A stretch of 19,986 nucleotides of DNA from Hondaea fermentalgiana (taxonomy: Eukaryota > Sar > Bigyra > Thraustochytrida > Thraustochytriidae). This document shows positions 1-9,254 of the stretch, one piece after another. A program made the translations under genes and the position numbers. The notes beneath the pieces are model-generated. The model did not search any database, was not told where the DNA came from, and saw nothing but the letters and a program-made list of their open reading frames with translations. Location of the stretch: contig NPFB01000185.1 of NCBI GenBank assembly GCA_014084085.1, forward strand, positions 154,429 to 174,414, given 5' to 3'. Every line of letters begins with the position of its first letter. Position 1 is the stretch's first letter.

Positions 1-2160
1 GCGCGGGCGGCGGCGCGCGGGCGGGCGGCGCGGGCGCCCGCGGAGGTGGCGGTCTCGCTGGCGGTGAGCTTCGTGCGCAGGGGCCTGCGCGAGCGCGGGC
101 GGCCGCCGCTCGCGGGCGAGCAGCACGCCCACCTCGAGGCCGTGTGCGCGAGCGTCCTGGAGAGCGTGGGCGCGAGGATCCCGGAGGTCGTCGAGTGCCT
201 CGACACCTCGCGCGACGTGGAGGACAGGACGCGCAAGCTCGAGGACCTCGTCGTCGTGCTGGCAGAGGCCGTGCTCGCGAGCGTGCTGGACACCGACGCT
301 TTCCCGCTTGCACGCGCCGACGACGCCAAGGTGGGGGCCCGCCAGGGGCCCGATTCGACGCCTGAGGCGCGGGATGCAGCTTCGCGATCTGGCCACGAGC
401 CAAGCTCTGCGAGGTCGGCGCGGGCTGCTGTCGGGTCTCGTCGACGACTCAAACACGAGCACGATCGCAATCGCAATCGCAGTCGCTCGCAGACACGGCG
501 CGCCAGCAAACATGGCACGAAGGCGGCAACCTCGTCAAAGACATCTCGGTCTCGAAGCGCCACGCCGTCTCGGTCTTCCTCGATGCCTCGCGCAAAGCCG
601 CGTTCGCAAGCTCGCGCCGCGGCGCCAAAGTCCGAGTCGAACCCGGACGACTTCAGAGTCAAAAAGGCGACCAAGGCGAAGAAGAGTAAGGCTTTGCGCT
701 CGAGCACGTCTACGTCTCGCCGTGTGAACCGATCTGCACCTCGTCGTGGGAACAAGGTGTCCTCCACCAAGGGGCCAGGGGAAGACGCCCTCTTGGAAGC
801 CGAAGCGACGTCAGCTGCCAAACCCAGTGCCCTTGAATCATCATCAACATTACCACCACCACCGCCATCATCATCACCATCATTATCATCATCATTTCCT
901 GATCCTACCACAATCAATGGTGTCCGTGGCGCGGAAAAGGGGAAACTCGAGCTTGTCGAGAATTGCAGCGTCAAGATCGTGTTGCTGGCACGCAAAGGCT
1001 TTGACACCATGTTCGAGAAACTGACGCTGAGCGACCAAGGTGCGCGCGAGCTGGGCGCTCTGCGCGCCGCCATGCTGCTTGCCGCCGATAGGTCCGACTC
1101 GCCAACGGTCGTAGACGAAGCCAAGGTGCTGCTCTTTGCGCTCATGTGCACGCGCGCGCTATGCACGGTCTTTGATCGCATCGTCGAAGAGCATGATGGC
1201 CTTCAAGGCGAAAACGCTGATGTCGAGGCAAATGCGATTGCGTGCCTCCAGCTTGGCTGTGACCTTTTGAATCGCGTCATTCATCACTCGAGCGCCCTGC
1301 GATCTGTCATGCTCGAGACCGTCGCGCTACTCTTTGGAAGGGATGCCATCGACGAAGTTGATCGCGAAGCCGTCTGGATTGCGCTCGAGCCTTTTGCACA
1401 ACCTGTCGTCAACATCCTCATGCGACATGTGGGTCTGACACTGACAGAAGAAGCGCGACTCGCATGGGAAGCTCTTGGCGCAGAAGACGTGGGCGAGTTT
1501 GTCTTTGAATTCTTCTTTTTCAAGCAACTTGCTGCCTCGCGCGAGGGTTCGACGTCGAGTAGCGAACTTTACCAGAAAGGCGAAGGCGAAAAGGGCTCGG
1601 GCGCGTGCAGCCGTGATGAAGTTGAAGACAAGGACAATGACGAAGATTTTGTTGTTGGTGAATCGATTGACATGGAGAAAGAAGTTAGCTCGCCCCATGG
1701 CAGTCCTCTGCATCAGCACTATGCTCCCGAGGACGCCGCACAGGGAGGCGTTGACTTGGGAACGGGGCACGAGCGTATCTGTGTTCCGCAAGACGAGTGG
1801 CGACGACTTCTTAGCTCCAAGGTCGACATTGCTGTGCCCGAGAGGGGTCTCGAGCACGGCTCCATTTCGAACAATGGCCATCATGCTAGTTCTCAAGTCT
1901 CGGGGGAAAATTGTGTCCCGTTGCAGGAGTTCGTTTCGGGCCAGGATGCAAACGAAATGGCGGCACCGACGATAGATGTGGCCTCTCGGCCGCGACGCAT
2001 TTCCTTTGCAGGGGAAAGCGAGGTGCACCCTATCCCGGCCAATTCTCCCGAGCAGAACCGCAAGCTTTGGTATTCGACAAGAGACATTCAGTCTTTTCTA
2101 TCTGACGCTCAAGTCCTTGACGACGATGAGACTGGAGAGGACATTGAGGATCTCGACTGA
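1..2160 (+). CDS. Arg/Ser-rich protein with C-terminal helical domain, 5'-partial
   Basis: The frame is open from the first base of the window to a TGA at 2158-2160, with no convincing start codon, so the gene begins upstream; about 719 residues are visible. From the window edge: a very GC-rich helical stretch of about 95 residues, an Arg/Ser- and Lys-rich disordered region (about 120-255) resembling nuclear RS-type proteins, a Pro/Ser run (about 280-302), a helical Leu/Ala-rich region (about 318-510), then a long acidic, low-complexity tail. I do not recognise the family. The last helical pair contains LTEEARLAW followed by a Phe-rich helix, which resembles the G-H end of a globin; this is only a resemblance. 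The basic disordered part suggests a nuclear protein (inference). The first 350 bases are far richer in GC than the rest. An intron hidden in the low-complexity part cannot be excluded. Confidence 0.7.
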   Translation, partial: ARAAARGRAARAPAEVAVSLAVSFVRRGLRERGRPPLAGEQHAHLEAVCASVLESVGARIPEVVECLDTSRDVEDRTRKLEDLVVVLAEAVLASVLDTDAFPLARADDAKVGARQGPDSTPEARDAASRSGHEPSSARSARAAVGSRRRLKHEHDRNRNRSRSQTRRASKHGTKAATSSKTSRSRSATPSRSSSMPRAKPRSQARAAAPKSESNPDDFRVKKATKAKKSKALRSSTSTSRRVNRSAPRRGNKVSSTKGPGEDALLEAEATSAAKPSALESSSTLPPPPPSSSPSLSSSFPDPTTINGVRGAEKGKLELVENCSVKIVLLARKGFDTMFEKLTLSDQGARELGALRAAMLLAADRSDSPTVVDEAKVLLFALMCTRALCTVFDRIVEEHDGLQGENADVEANAIACLQLGCDLLNRVIHHSSALRSVMLETVALLFGRDAIDEVDREAVWIALEPFAQPVVNILMRHVGLTLTEEARLAWEALGAEDVGEFVFEFFFFKQLAASREGSTSSSELYQKGEGEKGSGACSRDEVEDKDNDEDFVVGESIDMEKEVSSPHGSPLHQHYAPEDAAQGGVDLGTGHERICVPQDEWRRLLSSKVDIAVPERGLEHGSISNNGHHASSQVSGENCVPLQEFVSGQDANEMAAPTIDVASRPRRISFAGESEVHPIPANSPEQNRKLWYSTRDIQSFLSDAQVLDDDETGEDIEDLD
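838..896 (+). repeat. Trinucleotide (CAT/CAC) microsatellite within a coding region
   Basis: An imperfect run of CAT, CAC and ACC triplets. In the reading frame of the surrounding gene it encodes the Ser/Pro low-complexity run. Such tracts change length by slippage without breaking the frame. Confidence 0.75.
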
Positions 2161-2534
2161 CCTGATTTTATAACCAAAAACCAAACAACACAAATTAGCA
2201 AGCTGACAGTAGACGCAAAGACGCAGTTCCTCTTTGAATGATTTGCGTTTGTTTCCAACCTTCCAAAGTTCGAGCTTGGCTCCAAGAATAGTTCGACTCC
2301 GTTTTTTACAGTTAGTTTTTTTTTTTTAATTAATTTGAAATGAGGTCTAATTGTGGTACAAAAGAGGTCTAACGGCTCGCTGCCTCGGGCCGCGCAAGCG
2401 CGACCTCGACCCGACAAGTACAAAGAAGAAGTTGGAGCGTCCCAATTCTGCTCGACGGCAATCAGCTTGCGACGTGCCTAGCTCGTCGCACGGCTCGGTA
2501 ATCGCTCATTGGTGCCCGTCTGGCGCGGGTGTCG
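2161..2534. other. Gene-free stretch between the RS-rich gene and TMEM107-like gene
   Basis: No convincing coding sequence is seen. It holds an AT-rich segment with a 12-base T run near 2316-2327, followed by a GC-rich segment that precedes the next gene. It should contain the 3' end of the upstream gene and the promoter of the downstream one. An inverted CCAAT (ATTGG) lies at about 2508-2512; I see no clear ciliary X-box. Confidence 0.5.
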
Positions 2535-3190
2535 ATGAAGACTTCGACAGGAGTCCGGAGTCTTCTTGCAAGGTTCACTGCTGTTCTCGTCCAGCTCTTC
2601 GCTACGACTGTCTTGTACAATGAAAAGGTGAGTCGGCTTCTTTTCGCCTCCGATCTTGAGAGGAGCTACATGTCTTATCTTTTGCACCAGGCAATCATTT
2701 GCTTACTTGTAGAATATGCTTTTTGCCCCGGAGCGCAGTACTACAATTTGGCCGCAGCGCTGCGCAACGACAGCGAAATTACAGACGACGAAAGCTTTCG
2801 AAGAGCATACTTTCAAATCGACTTCAAGTAAGTCCACGCTTCGCCGATGCTGATACTCTCTTTGCAGCAGCCTCGCTAATTACATCAATGTCTTCGCACA
2901 GTTTCTCATGGCTGCTTGCCTCGTCAATTCTCTGCAATGTGATGGAGATTGGCACGATGACGTGGGGCCACCCAAGTCAGTCCTCAATCTTTAATATGTC
3001 TGCCTTTGTCCTGCACGTGATCGGGTTGATTGCCACCGTCTTCATGCTGGTGCAGCCGTGGCCGATCTTCGCGTACAGCATCGTGTTTCTATTATGCAGC
3101 GCGCTCCCTCTGGTCATTTCTGCGCTATTTATGGTCGATCGCGTGGTTTTACGTTCGAGTCTTCTCCGTCGTGTAGAAGTTCGAATTTGA
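2535..3190 (+). CDS. TMEM107: TMEM107-like ciliary transition-zone membrane protein, three exons
   Basis: The model is 2535-2627, 2739-2827 and 2902-3190, joined through GT-AG introns (donors GTGAGT and GTAAGT, acceptors CGCAG and CACAG); the spliced length gives 156 residues. Four hydrophobic segments are seen: residues about 7-28 in exon 1, then three in exon 3. The last contains FLLCSALPLVISALF, closely matching the FCSALP segment that I recall from animal TMEM107, and the exon 1/2 junction region fits the soluble loop after the first helix. TMEM107 (human about 140 residues) belongs to the MKS module of the ciliary transition zone, which gates entry of membrane proteins. The second intron is fixed by phase. 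The first intron could instead end at 2690, which stays in frame and adds 16 residues; I prefer 2738 because the loop length fits the family better. Presence of this gene implies a flagellated life stage. Confidence 0.75.
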
Positions 3191-3861
3191 GATCGTACTG
3201 GCCTACATCTCGATCATGACCTGCATAACTTTATGTTTTTTGTCTTTACAATCATGTCACCGTCTTCTTTGAAGTTGCCATGTCTTCGCGTCCTTGGCAA
3301 GGATCTTAGACTTTGAGGGCTCAAAGGTCTGCAACGGTGACACCCGTCGGCTCTTGTGGCCTTTCCCATGTTCTAATGCAAGCATGGAAAGGAGGCACAC
3401 GTATCGCGTTTCGTTCAATCCAGCTTGCACAAACAAACACTTTCCATTTTCTTCAAGAGCTGTCGTCTCGTGATCTTCGGCCTTGCAACGTGAGTAGGTT
3501 CACTGGACCATTGCCAGTCGTGTCTGCTCGGTAAATGAAGGCAGACTTTGAGCTACCACCAACCGCATCGTCGCGGCTGGCCTTACTGTCAAACAGCAAA
3601 TAAAAACAAATTCTAAAAAAGTTGGATGCCCCCAAAACTCCAAGCCTTGAAAGAGGACTTGAGCACAACTCCAAGCACAACTCCGAGTCTTCTTTATCTG
3701 TGCGCTGCCGGCTCGCGCAAGGCAAAACGGCAACGTAGAACGCGCGCTGTACGCGCAAAGTACCTGCGTGCGCAAGAGAAGCATACGAACGAGCCTGCCC
3801 GTGACCTCGCGCGGAAAAGGGACGCGTGCGTCCACGTGGCGGCGGACAAGGAGCCGCAGCC
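3191..3861. other. Gene-free stretch upstream of the SNARE gene
   Basis: Short open frames occur on both strands (for example 3313-3534 and 3453-3872) but none has recognisable domain content or a credible start, so I regard it as 3' flank of the TMEM107-like gene plus promoter and leader of the SNARE gene. The last 150 bases become GC-rich. No RNA gene is recognised. Confidence 0.5.
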
Positions 3862-4521
3862 ATGACGAGCATGCTGGGCCTCTACGAAGGGGAGGTGACC
3901 TCGCTGCTCAAAAAGGTGCGGGACGCCCTCGACGATGTGCTCGAGGCCGGAACCGGGGCCGACGCAGACCCAAAGGTCCTGGAGGATCTGCAAGGAGACT
4001 TTTCGAGGCTATCACAAGCCATCAAGCAGCTCGAGACGGAGGCGCGCACACAGCCAGATGCCACGAGCCGCAAGGCGCTGCAGAGCAAGGTCCGACAATT
4101 CAAGGACGACGTCAAGGGACTCCAGAGCAGGTATAATGGGATTTTTGAGGCTAGTAAGCGAGCTTATTTGACGAGTTCCGGGGCCACAGGCGCGCGCTCT
4201 GGCAATGCGCAAGAACGCGAGCGCATGCTGAATGTGAACCAGCGCATGGAGGACGGCACGCGCAAATTGCAAGATTCGCACCGCACGATGCTCGAAATCG
4301 AGGAGACTGCACAGAGCGTCGCCGAGCAATTGCAAGACAATCGCGCCAGTCTCGAGTCGACTCGACGAAAGCTGCAGGATACAAACTCGCTCACGGGTCA
4401 AGCAAGGGGGCTCTTGCGCAAGATGGAGCACAACGAGCGCGTCAAGAAGCTCGTAGGGTACGGCGCTTTCGGCATCGTCGTCATCTGCATGCTCTTTCTC
4501 GTCTACAGCATCGTATTCTAA
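3862..4521 (+). CDS. VTI1: Vti1-like Qb-SNARE
   Basis: A single-exon gene of 219 residues. The ATG at 3862 has a good context (GCCATGACG); the longer open frame upstream contains only a GTG. Residues 1-100 are amphipathic helices typical of the Vti1 N-terminal bundle. Residues about 120-190 form the SNARE coiled coil with EIEETAQSVAEQL and LESTRRKLQDTN, close to Vti1. Residues about 197-218 are a C-terminal membrane anchor. Vti1 proteins act as Qb-SNAREs in Golgi, endosome and vacuole fusion. Aligned by eye with Vti1, the central ionic-layer position is Asn160. NPSN or membrin-type Qb-SNAREs are the alternatives; the heptad pattern and lack of a C-terminal extension favour Vti1. The stop lies only 88 bases from the stop of the convergent ankyrin gene. 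Confidence 0.85.
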   Translation: MTSMLGLYEGEVTSLLKKVRDALDDVLEAGTGADADPKVLEDLQGDFSRLSQAIKQLETEARTQPDATSRKALQSKVRQFKDDVKGLQSRYNGIFEASKRAYLTSSGATGARSGNAQERERMLNVNQRMEDGTRKLQDSHRTMLEIEETAQSVAEQLQDNRASLESTRRKLQDTNSLTGQARGLLRKMEHNERVKKLVGYGAFGIVVICMLFLVYSIVF

Positions 4522-4609
4522 AAGACACACATTTTCCTCAATCATATTACACGATATGTTTTGCTCTTTTGCTTGTGGTTGATGCGCCCAGAGAAATTTG
4601 AGGCTTTCA

Positions 4610-7600
4610 TCATGACCGGGCGGCTAGAGCCACCAAGGCGTCCCCGGCCGTGCTTTTGGCATCTCTGTCCTCACCAAGCCGGATCAGGTCCTCGATGAGG
4701 CGACGCGCGCGTCGAGGAATGGACGCCTCCTTGTCAAAGGCCAAAATGAGTTTGTCGGCAGAGGCAAAGAGCAAAATCTCAATAATGAGATCCTTGTGGT
4801 GCGACAGACCACGACGCTGGGGCGGTCGGCCAATCAGCGCACGGTACACCATGCAGCTCACTTGCGCCGCTTGCAGCGCGTCGCTCTCCATCGATGCCTG
4901 AATCTTGCGAATCGTTGCGTTTTGCAAAAGTCTTCCAGACAGTCGGCGTTGCAAGCGAGGGCTGCTGAGCAGCACGCGCACAGTGCGCATTCGGTGGTGA
5001 CGCGCCGCCGACAAGATGGCGTCGCAGCCATGTATGGCTGGATCACTTCGTCCATCTTCCAAAAGAATACGAACCACCTTGTCGTGACCACGTCCTGCAG
5101 CCTGACGCAATGCGAAGTGATTCATAACGCGCGGATCGACCTTGCTCTCTGCCAAAAGCATTGTCACGACGCCGTCGTGGCCACGGAGCGCGGCTTCCCG
5201 AAAAGCCAGACAATCCGAAGCCTCGACGTCCACTCGGCCGTCCTTGAGCAAAAGACTGACAATGTCCACACGGTTACCCGAGGCTGCCACCTGAAGCACA
5301 CGCGAGGATTGCACGGTAGGATCGACGCGCTCGTCTTGCAAAAGAAGATCCACCATTTCCGTCCGCCCGCAGGTGACTGCAGTGACAATAAGATTTGGTC
5401 CCACGACGAATTGCGGGTGCTCGAGCAAGAGACGAAAGACGTCCAAATGACCCATTTGCAAAGTCACAACGAGAGGCGAGGCATCGTGCGGGCCTTGTTG
5501 CGCCCCAGAAGGCGCAGCGTTGGCCTGCAAAAGCGCGCGCACAACCCGTGCACAGCCTTGATGGACGGCGGCCCGAAAGCACGAGTAATTGTGCACACTT
5601 GGATGCGCGCGACCATCCTCGAGGAGGGCTTCCACAATGTCGGCATGACCAAGCTCGCAACACGTGCGAAGTGCCCAGTCCGAGTCAAAGTCTGGACGCG
5701 CATCACGATCACGCAGTAGGGCTTTAGCAACGCCAACGTGATTGCGCTCGCACGCCCAGCGCATGAGCTGAACCCAAATCATACGCAACTTGAAGTGGCC
5801 GCTCTCGATGAGAACACACATGACGTCTGCGTGATTGTGTTCTTTGGCAATCATGATGGACTGGTTCTTGAGCATTTGGCGAACTCGTTTGTCTGCCATG
5901 AGCAGCTTCGCAACGTCTGCTCGGCCATATTCGCACGCCAGGCGCATCGAGGCATTGTTGATGGCCGAGGGATCGCAGCAAGGCTGAGCAAGCAAAACGC
6001 GCACCACGTCAGTCAAGCCGAGGCGACAGGCGTCGCGCAGGGCGACGCACTTCACCGCAGAAACGTTGACGCGCGGGTCACGAGCCATGACCTCGACCAC
6101 GTCAGCATGACCCAAACGCGCAGCCTCGCGCACTGGCCAGTCGTTGTTCGTTGCCGGATTCACGCGTGGGTCCTTGAGCAGCCGCTCCACCGTGTCAGCT
6201 TTGTTCAAGGCGATTGCCCACATCAAGTATGCATGGTTCCCGGCAGCGGGGTCAACTCGACCAGCAGATTCCTCAACGAGCAGCCGCATGATGGTCTCGT
6301 CGCCAGCCTCTACAGCCCAAATGAGCGCCTCGCAGTCTCGAGCGCAGGGATCCACGCGAGGATCTTGCAGTAGCGCGCGTACCACATCTACGTGCCCCCC
6401 TCGCGACGCGTAGCGAATGGGGTCGTTTTCTGCGCAGGCAGGGTCCGCCCGGCCGTCGGCCAAGAGCGCCTCAACAATCTCTGTATATCCCTTTTGCGCG
6501 GCGAGGCAGATTGCTGCGTTGTCGCGCGCAGCCGGGTTGACTTGATTACATGTTTCTTCGGCGAGAAGACTTCGCACGACGGTGACACAATTCAGGTCCG
6601 CTGCCATGATGAAGATTTGATTCTCTGCGTGCGCCACATTGACACGCGCATCGCGCATAAGTGTAAGCGCGACGTCCTCGTGGCCGTTTTCAAGCGCCAT
6701 GCGAATCCCCAGATTGTTGGTGGCCGTCGGATCGGCACGGCCGTCTTGGAGGAGGATCTGAACAATCTCACTTCTACCGCCCGCCGCAGCCGCAGTCAGG
6801 GCCTCGCTATCCTCCGCAGTCGGGTCCACGCGCGGGTGAGCGAGGAGAAGCTTGACGACATCAAGGTGACCTCCGCGCGAGGCAAAGCGCAGGGCCTCAT
6901 TCTGCAAAACGCTCGGGTCTACACCATTGGCTTGAAGCAAGACGGCAACTGTCGCAGCGTGACCATTTGCGCTCGCTGCGCGAATGGCCGATTGGCCTTC
7001 GGCGCTTGGATCAACATCAGCATCGCGGAGGAGCTCCTCGACGACCTCTGTGAGACCGCTCCACGACGCAGAGGCCAGCAGCAGGCTTGACGAGGTTTCG
7101 GGCATGCGAGAATCCGCGAGGATCCGTCGAGCCGTCTTGAGATGCCCGCGCTCTAGCGCAATCCGGGCGGGCTCTCCGGACATGACGAGCTCTGCGCACG
7201 CGCTCGTTGCCAGAATCTTTTCGACAAGGTCGTCCGCGCCATAGTAAGCTGCACTGTTAAGGGCTTCGGCGTCGACCTCTTCCACTTTGGTTCGAGGATC
7301 GGCCGCTAACAATCTTGCTGCATCGAGGTGACCGTTCCTGCATGCCATGCGAAAGGGAAAGCTCCGCATGCAAGAGGGTTTAGCCTCGTGAGCAAGCAAA
7401 ATCTCTACAATCTGCGTGTGCCCATTCATGGCAGCCTGGCAGAGCGCATCTTCCTCATCCAAATGAACGTCGACCTGGGAACTTTGCACCATGAGTGTGA
7501 CCACGCTGAGGTGGCCAGCCCTTGCAGCATTGGACAAAGCTGAGGACCCGAAGCGAGGACGAAGATTAGGATCTACCGAGGCGCAAGAGAGAAGCTTGGA

Positions 7601-8182
7601 GGCGACAGAGGACCACCCACGGAGACCCGCTGTGCGAATTGCAAGACCTGCGCCGAGATTGAGATCGAGTTTGAGTCCAGAGATATCAAGCAGGAGCTCC
7701 ACAACGTCTCGATGTCCCAGCTTGAGAGCCCTCCGTAGAATACGCGAAGGCCAACGAACGAGCCCGAGACTTTGTACATGACGTCCCAGGGCGTCAACAA
7801 TGACGCGCGCTTGCGCAGCCTCACCATGGTGCATGGCCGTCCCGATGGCGGTAGCCACGATCGACGTCCATGTGCGGTGTGGCAGGGCAATAAAGGTCGC
7901 CCATGCTGTTTCTGGCAGGTTGGCGTCGAGGAGATACTCTGCCAGGCCCTCGAGCTGGCCCAAATGCTTGCCGGTCTCAATCGATGTTCCGAGAAGAGTT
8001 CGCGTTTGCCATGCGTCCGAGCCTCTGAGAGCCTCGACAAGATTCACCGCTAGGCGGTGTGGTGGTGCGATTGGATCTGGCGTTGCGTGCTCGGCGGCAG
8101 TGTCTTCGTGGTCATCTGGGTTCTTGGCTCGCTTGGCAGTCAATGTGAAGAACTCTTGCGTCGGGAATCTTCGCTTTGGCAT
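4610..8182 (-). CDS. Large ankyrin-repeat protein (about 30 repeats)
   Basis: An uninterrupted frame of 1190 residues. I place the start at the first real ATG (complement of 8180-8182); the longer frame upstream begins only at a TTG. The N-terminus is basic (PKRRF, KRAKN), possibly a nuclear localisation signal. From about residue 110 to 1100 I count about 30 repeats of 32-36 residues with the pattern ALRxAxxxGHxDVVxLLLxDxRVDPxA. The repeats use ALR where textbook ankyrins have TPLH, a style seen in many protist proteins. The final 90 residues are helical with no domain that I recognise. Ankyrin solenoids bind other proteins; nothing shows an enzymatic function. Long frames on the opposite strand are by-products of the codon bias. 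It is divergent from the PP2C gene and convergent with the SNARE gene. Confidence 0.88.
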   Translation of the reverse strand: MPKRRFPTQEFFTLTAKRAKNPDDHEDTAAEHATPDPIAPPHRLAVNLVEALRGSDAWQTRTLLGTSIETGKHLGQLEGLAEYLLDANLPETAWATFIALPHRTWTSIVATAIGTAMHHGEAAQARVIVDALGRHVQSLGLVRWPSRILRRALKLGHRDVVELLLDISGLKLDLNLGAGLAIRTAGLRGWSSVASKLLSCASVDPNLRPRFGSSALSNAARAGHLSVVTLMVQSSQVDVHLDEEDALCQAAMNGHTQIVEILLAHEAKPSCMRSFPFRMACRNGHLDAARLLAADPRTKVEEVDAEALNSAAYYGADDLVEKILATSACAELVMSGEPARIALERGHLKTARRILADSRMPETSSSLLLASASWSGLTEVVEELLRDADVDPSAEGQSAIRAASANGHAATVAVLLQANGVDPSVLQNEALRFASRGGHLDVVKLLLAHPRVDPTAEDSEALTAAAAGGRSEIVQILLQDGRADPTATNNLGIRMALENGHEDVALTLMRDARVNVAHAENQIFIMAADLNCVTVVRSLLAEETCNQVNPAARDNAAICLAAQKGYTEIVEALLADGRADPACAENDPIRYASRGGHVDVVRALLQDPRVDPCARDCEALIWAVEAGDETIMRLLVEESAGRVDPAAGNHAYLMWAIALNKADTVERLLKDPRVNPATNNDWPVREAARLGHADVVEVMARDPRVNVSAVKCVALRDACRLGLTDVVRVLLAQPCCDPSAINNASMRLACEYGRADVAKLLMADKRVRQMLKNQSIMIAKEHNHADVMCVLIESGHFKLRMIWVQLMRWACERNHVGVAKALLRDRDARPDFDSDWALRTCCELGHADIVEALLEDGRAHPSVHNYSCFRAAVHQGCARVVRALLQANAAPSGAQQGPHDASPLVVTLQMGHLDVFRLLLEHPQFVVGPNLIVTAVTCGRTEMVDLLLQDERVDPTVQSSRVLQVAASGNRVDIVSLLLKDGRVDVEASDCLAFREAALRGHDGVVTMLLAESKVDPRVMNHFALRQAAGRGHDKVVRILLEDGRSDPAIHGCDAILSAARHHRMRTVRVLLSSPRLQRRLSGRLLQNATIRKIQASMESDALQAAQVSCMVYRALIGRPPQRRGLSHHKDLIIEILLFASADKLILAFDKEASIPRRARRLIEDLIRLGEDRDAKSTAGDALVALAARS

Positions 8183-8781
8183 TTTCCCGGTTTGCCGCTC
8201 CGCGCAAGCCTTTGTTGCAGGGTTTGTGCAGCGCTCAGGTCGGTGCCGAGACCCTTGGCTTCCTCCACCGCGCGCAGAAGAAGCGTCGCTCCGCAGACAG
8301 GACTCACGCCGACGAATTGCTTCTGCTTTGCCGTCAAGTCTTGCGGCGCGCGGGGGGAAGGGGCGCGTGCAGGCGAGCGCCAAGGTAGACCGGCCAACCT
8401 AGCTAGGCCCTTTTCCTACGCGGCACACGCAGCGACTCGGGCCCAAGCGCACGCAAGAGAGCGAGAGAGAAGCCCGGAGTTGGCGGTCTGTCTGAAAACA
8501 ACACGAAGTCTGGTCTGGGCCGCAATACGAACAGAACGTGGAAGAGAACACTGCACAAGAAAAAGGTCACGGTAAGCTATGCGTGCGTGCTGCGGCCAAA
8601 GAAGGACAAAAACAAGAACAAGGTCTCGGCAAGCGCTGGGAACCAAGTGGCAAGGACGTCGTGATGTGACATGGTAAATATCGTGTTGGGACATGGTGGA
8701 GATCGCCGGTCGCTCGAAATTGGGAAAAAATATTTGTGCACCATACCATTTTGATCGAGTTCATGCTCAGAAGACGTGCGA

Positions 8782-8819
8782 AGAGGAGGAAATTCTCTGT
8801 AGAGGAGGAAATTCTCTGT
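8782..8819 (+). repeat. Perfect 19-bp tandem duplication
   Basis: Two adjacent identical copies of AGAGGAGGAAATTCTCTGT (8782-8800 and 8801-8819). The unit contains the short self-complementary core GAGGAAATTCTC with one mismatch. It lies upstream of the PP2C gene in non-coding DNA and looks like a recent local duplication. Confidence 0.9.
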
Positions 8820-9197
8820 AGACGATGAACAACCCGACTCTGAACATGCCTTTTCTAAGACCAGAGTCGCCACCGACACAGTAGGAGGGTTTTGGAGAAA
8901 TCAAATGATATTAGGTGACCTTTTCAGATGTTCCCGAGATTTCTTATGGGTGCTTAGGTTCGAACTGGAGTCACCTAAAGGGTAAAAGCTCAAGAGCAAC
9001 TACAATCTTTTCCTGCCAACGACAGCCCTCATGCGCGGCGTGGCCGTAGCAAAGAAATTACCGCATCGAGTCATTCCTCATTGCGTACTAGTATAGGCCT
9101 ACTAGTAGAAATGAGCCAAGCATAACCGCCAGCAATCTCATGGCAATCCCGTTTTAGCTGTCGCAAAGGAGACCTTTGCAAGCGCGCGTGCAGCGCG

Positions 9198-9254
9198 CAG
9201 CGTGCGTGTGGACGTGCGTGCGCGCGTGCGTGCGCGCGTGCGTGCGTGCGTGCG
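9198..9254 (+). repeat. GCGT/GC alternating purine-pyrimidine tract
   Basis: A run of GCGTGCGT and GCGCGCGT units about 80 bases before the PP2C start codon. Alternating purine-pyrimidine GC-rich DNA can adopt Z-DNA under negative supercoiling. It may also be an ordinary microsatellite in the leader. Confidence 0.8.

Noticed and set aside
1327..2028. 233-codon minus-strand frame opposite the first gene
   Set aside because: No domain features, overlaps a better-supported coding frame and has shadow-type composition.
4796..5719. Long open frames on the plus strand opposite the ankyrin gene (307, 232 and 211 codons)
   Set aside because: They mirror the repeat codons of the minus-strand gene, lack domain features and appear in several frames; they are shadows of biased codon use.
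8825..8884. Short 19-codon frame upstream of the PP2C gene as a coding exon or uORF
   Set aside because: Too short to judge and no pairable splice sites link it to the phosphatase frame, which has its own stop and ATG.
8942..8985. tRNA-like B-box (GGTTCGAACTGG)
   Set aside because: The flanking bases do not form a T-arm stem and no A-box or acceptor stem can be placed.
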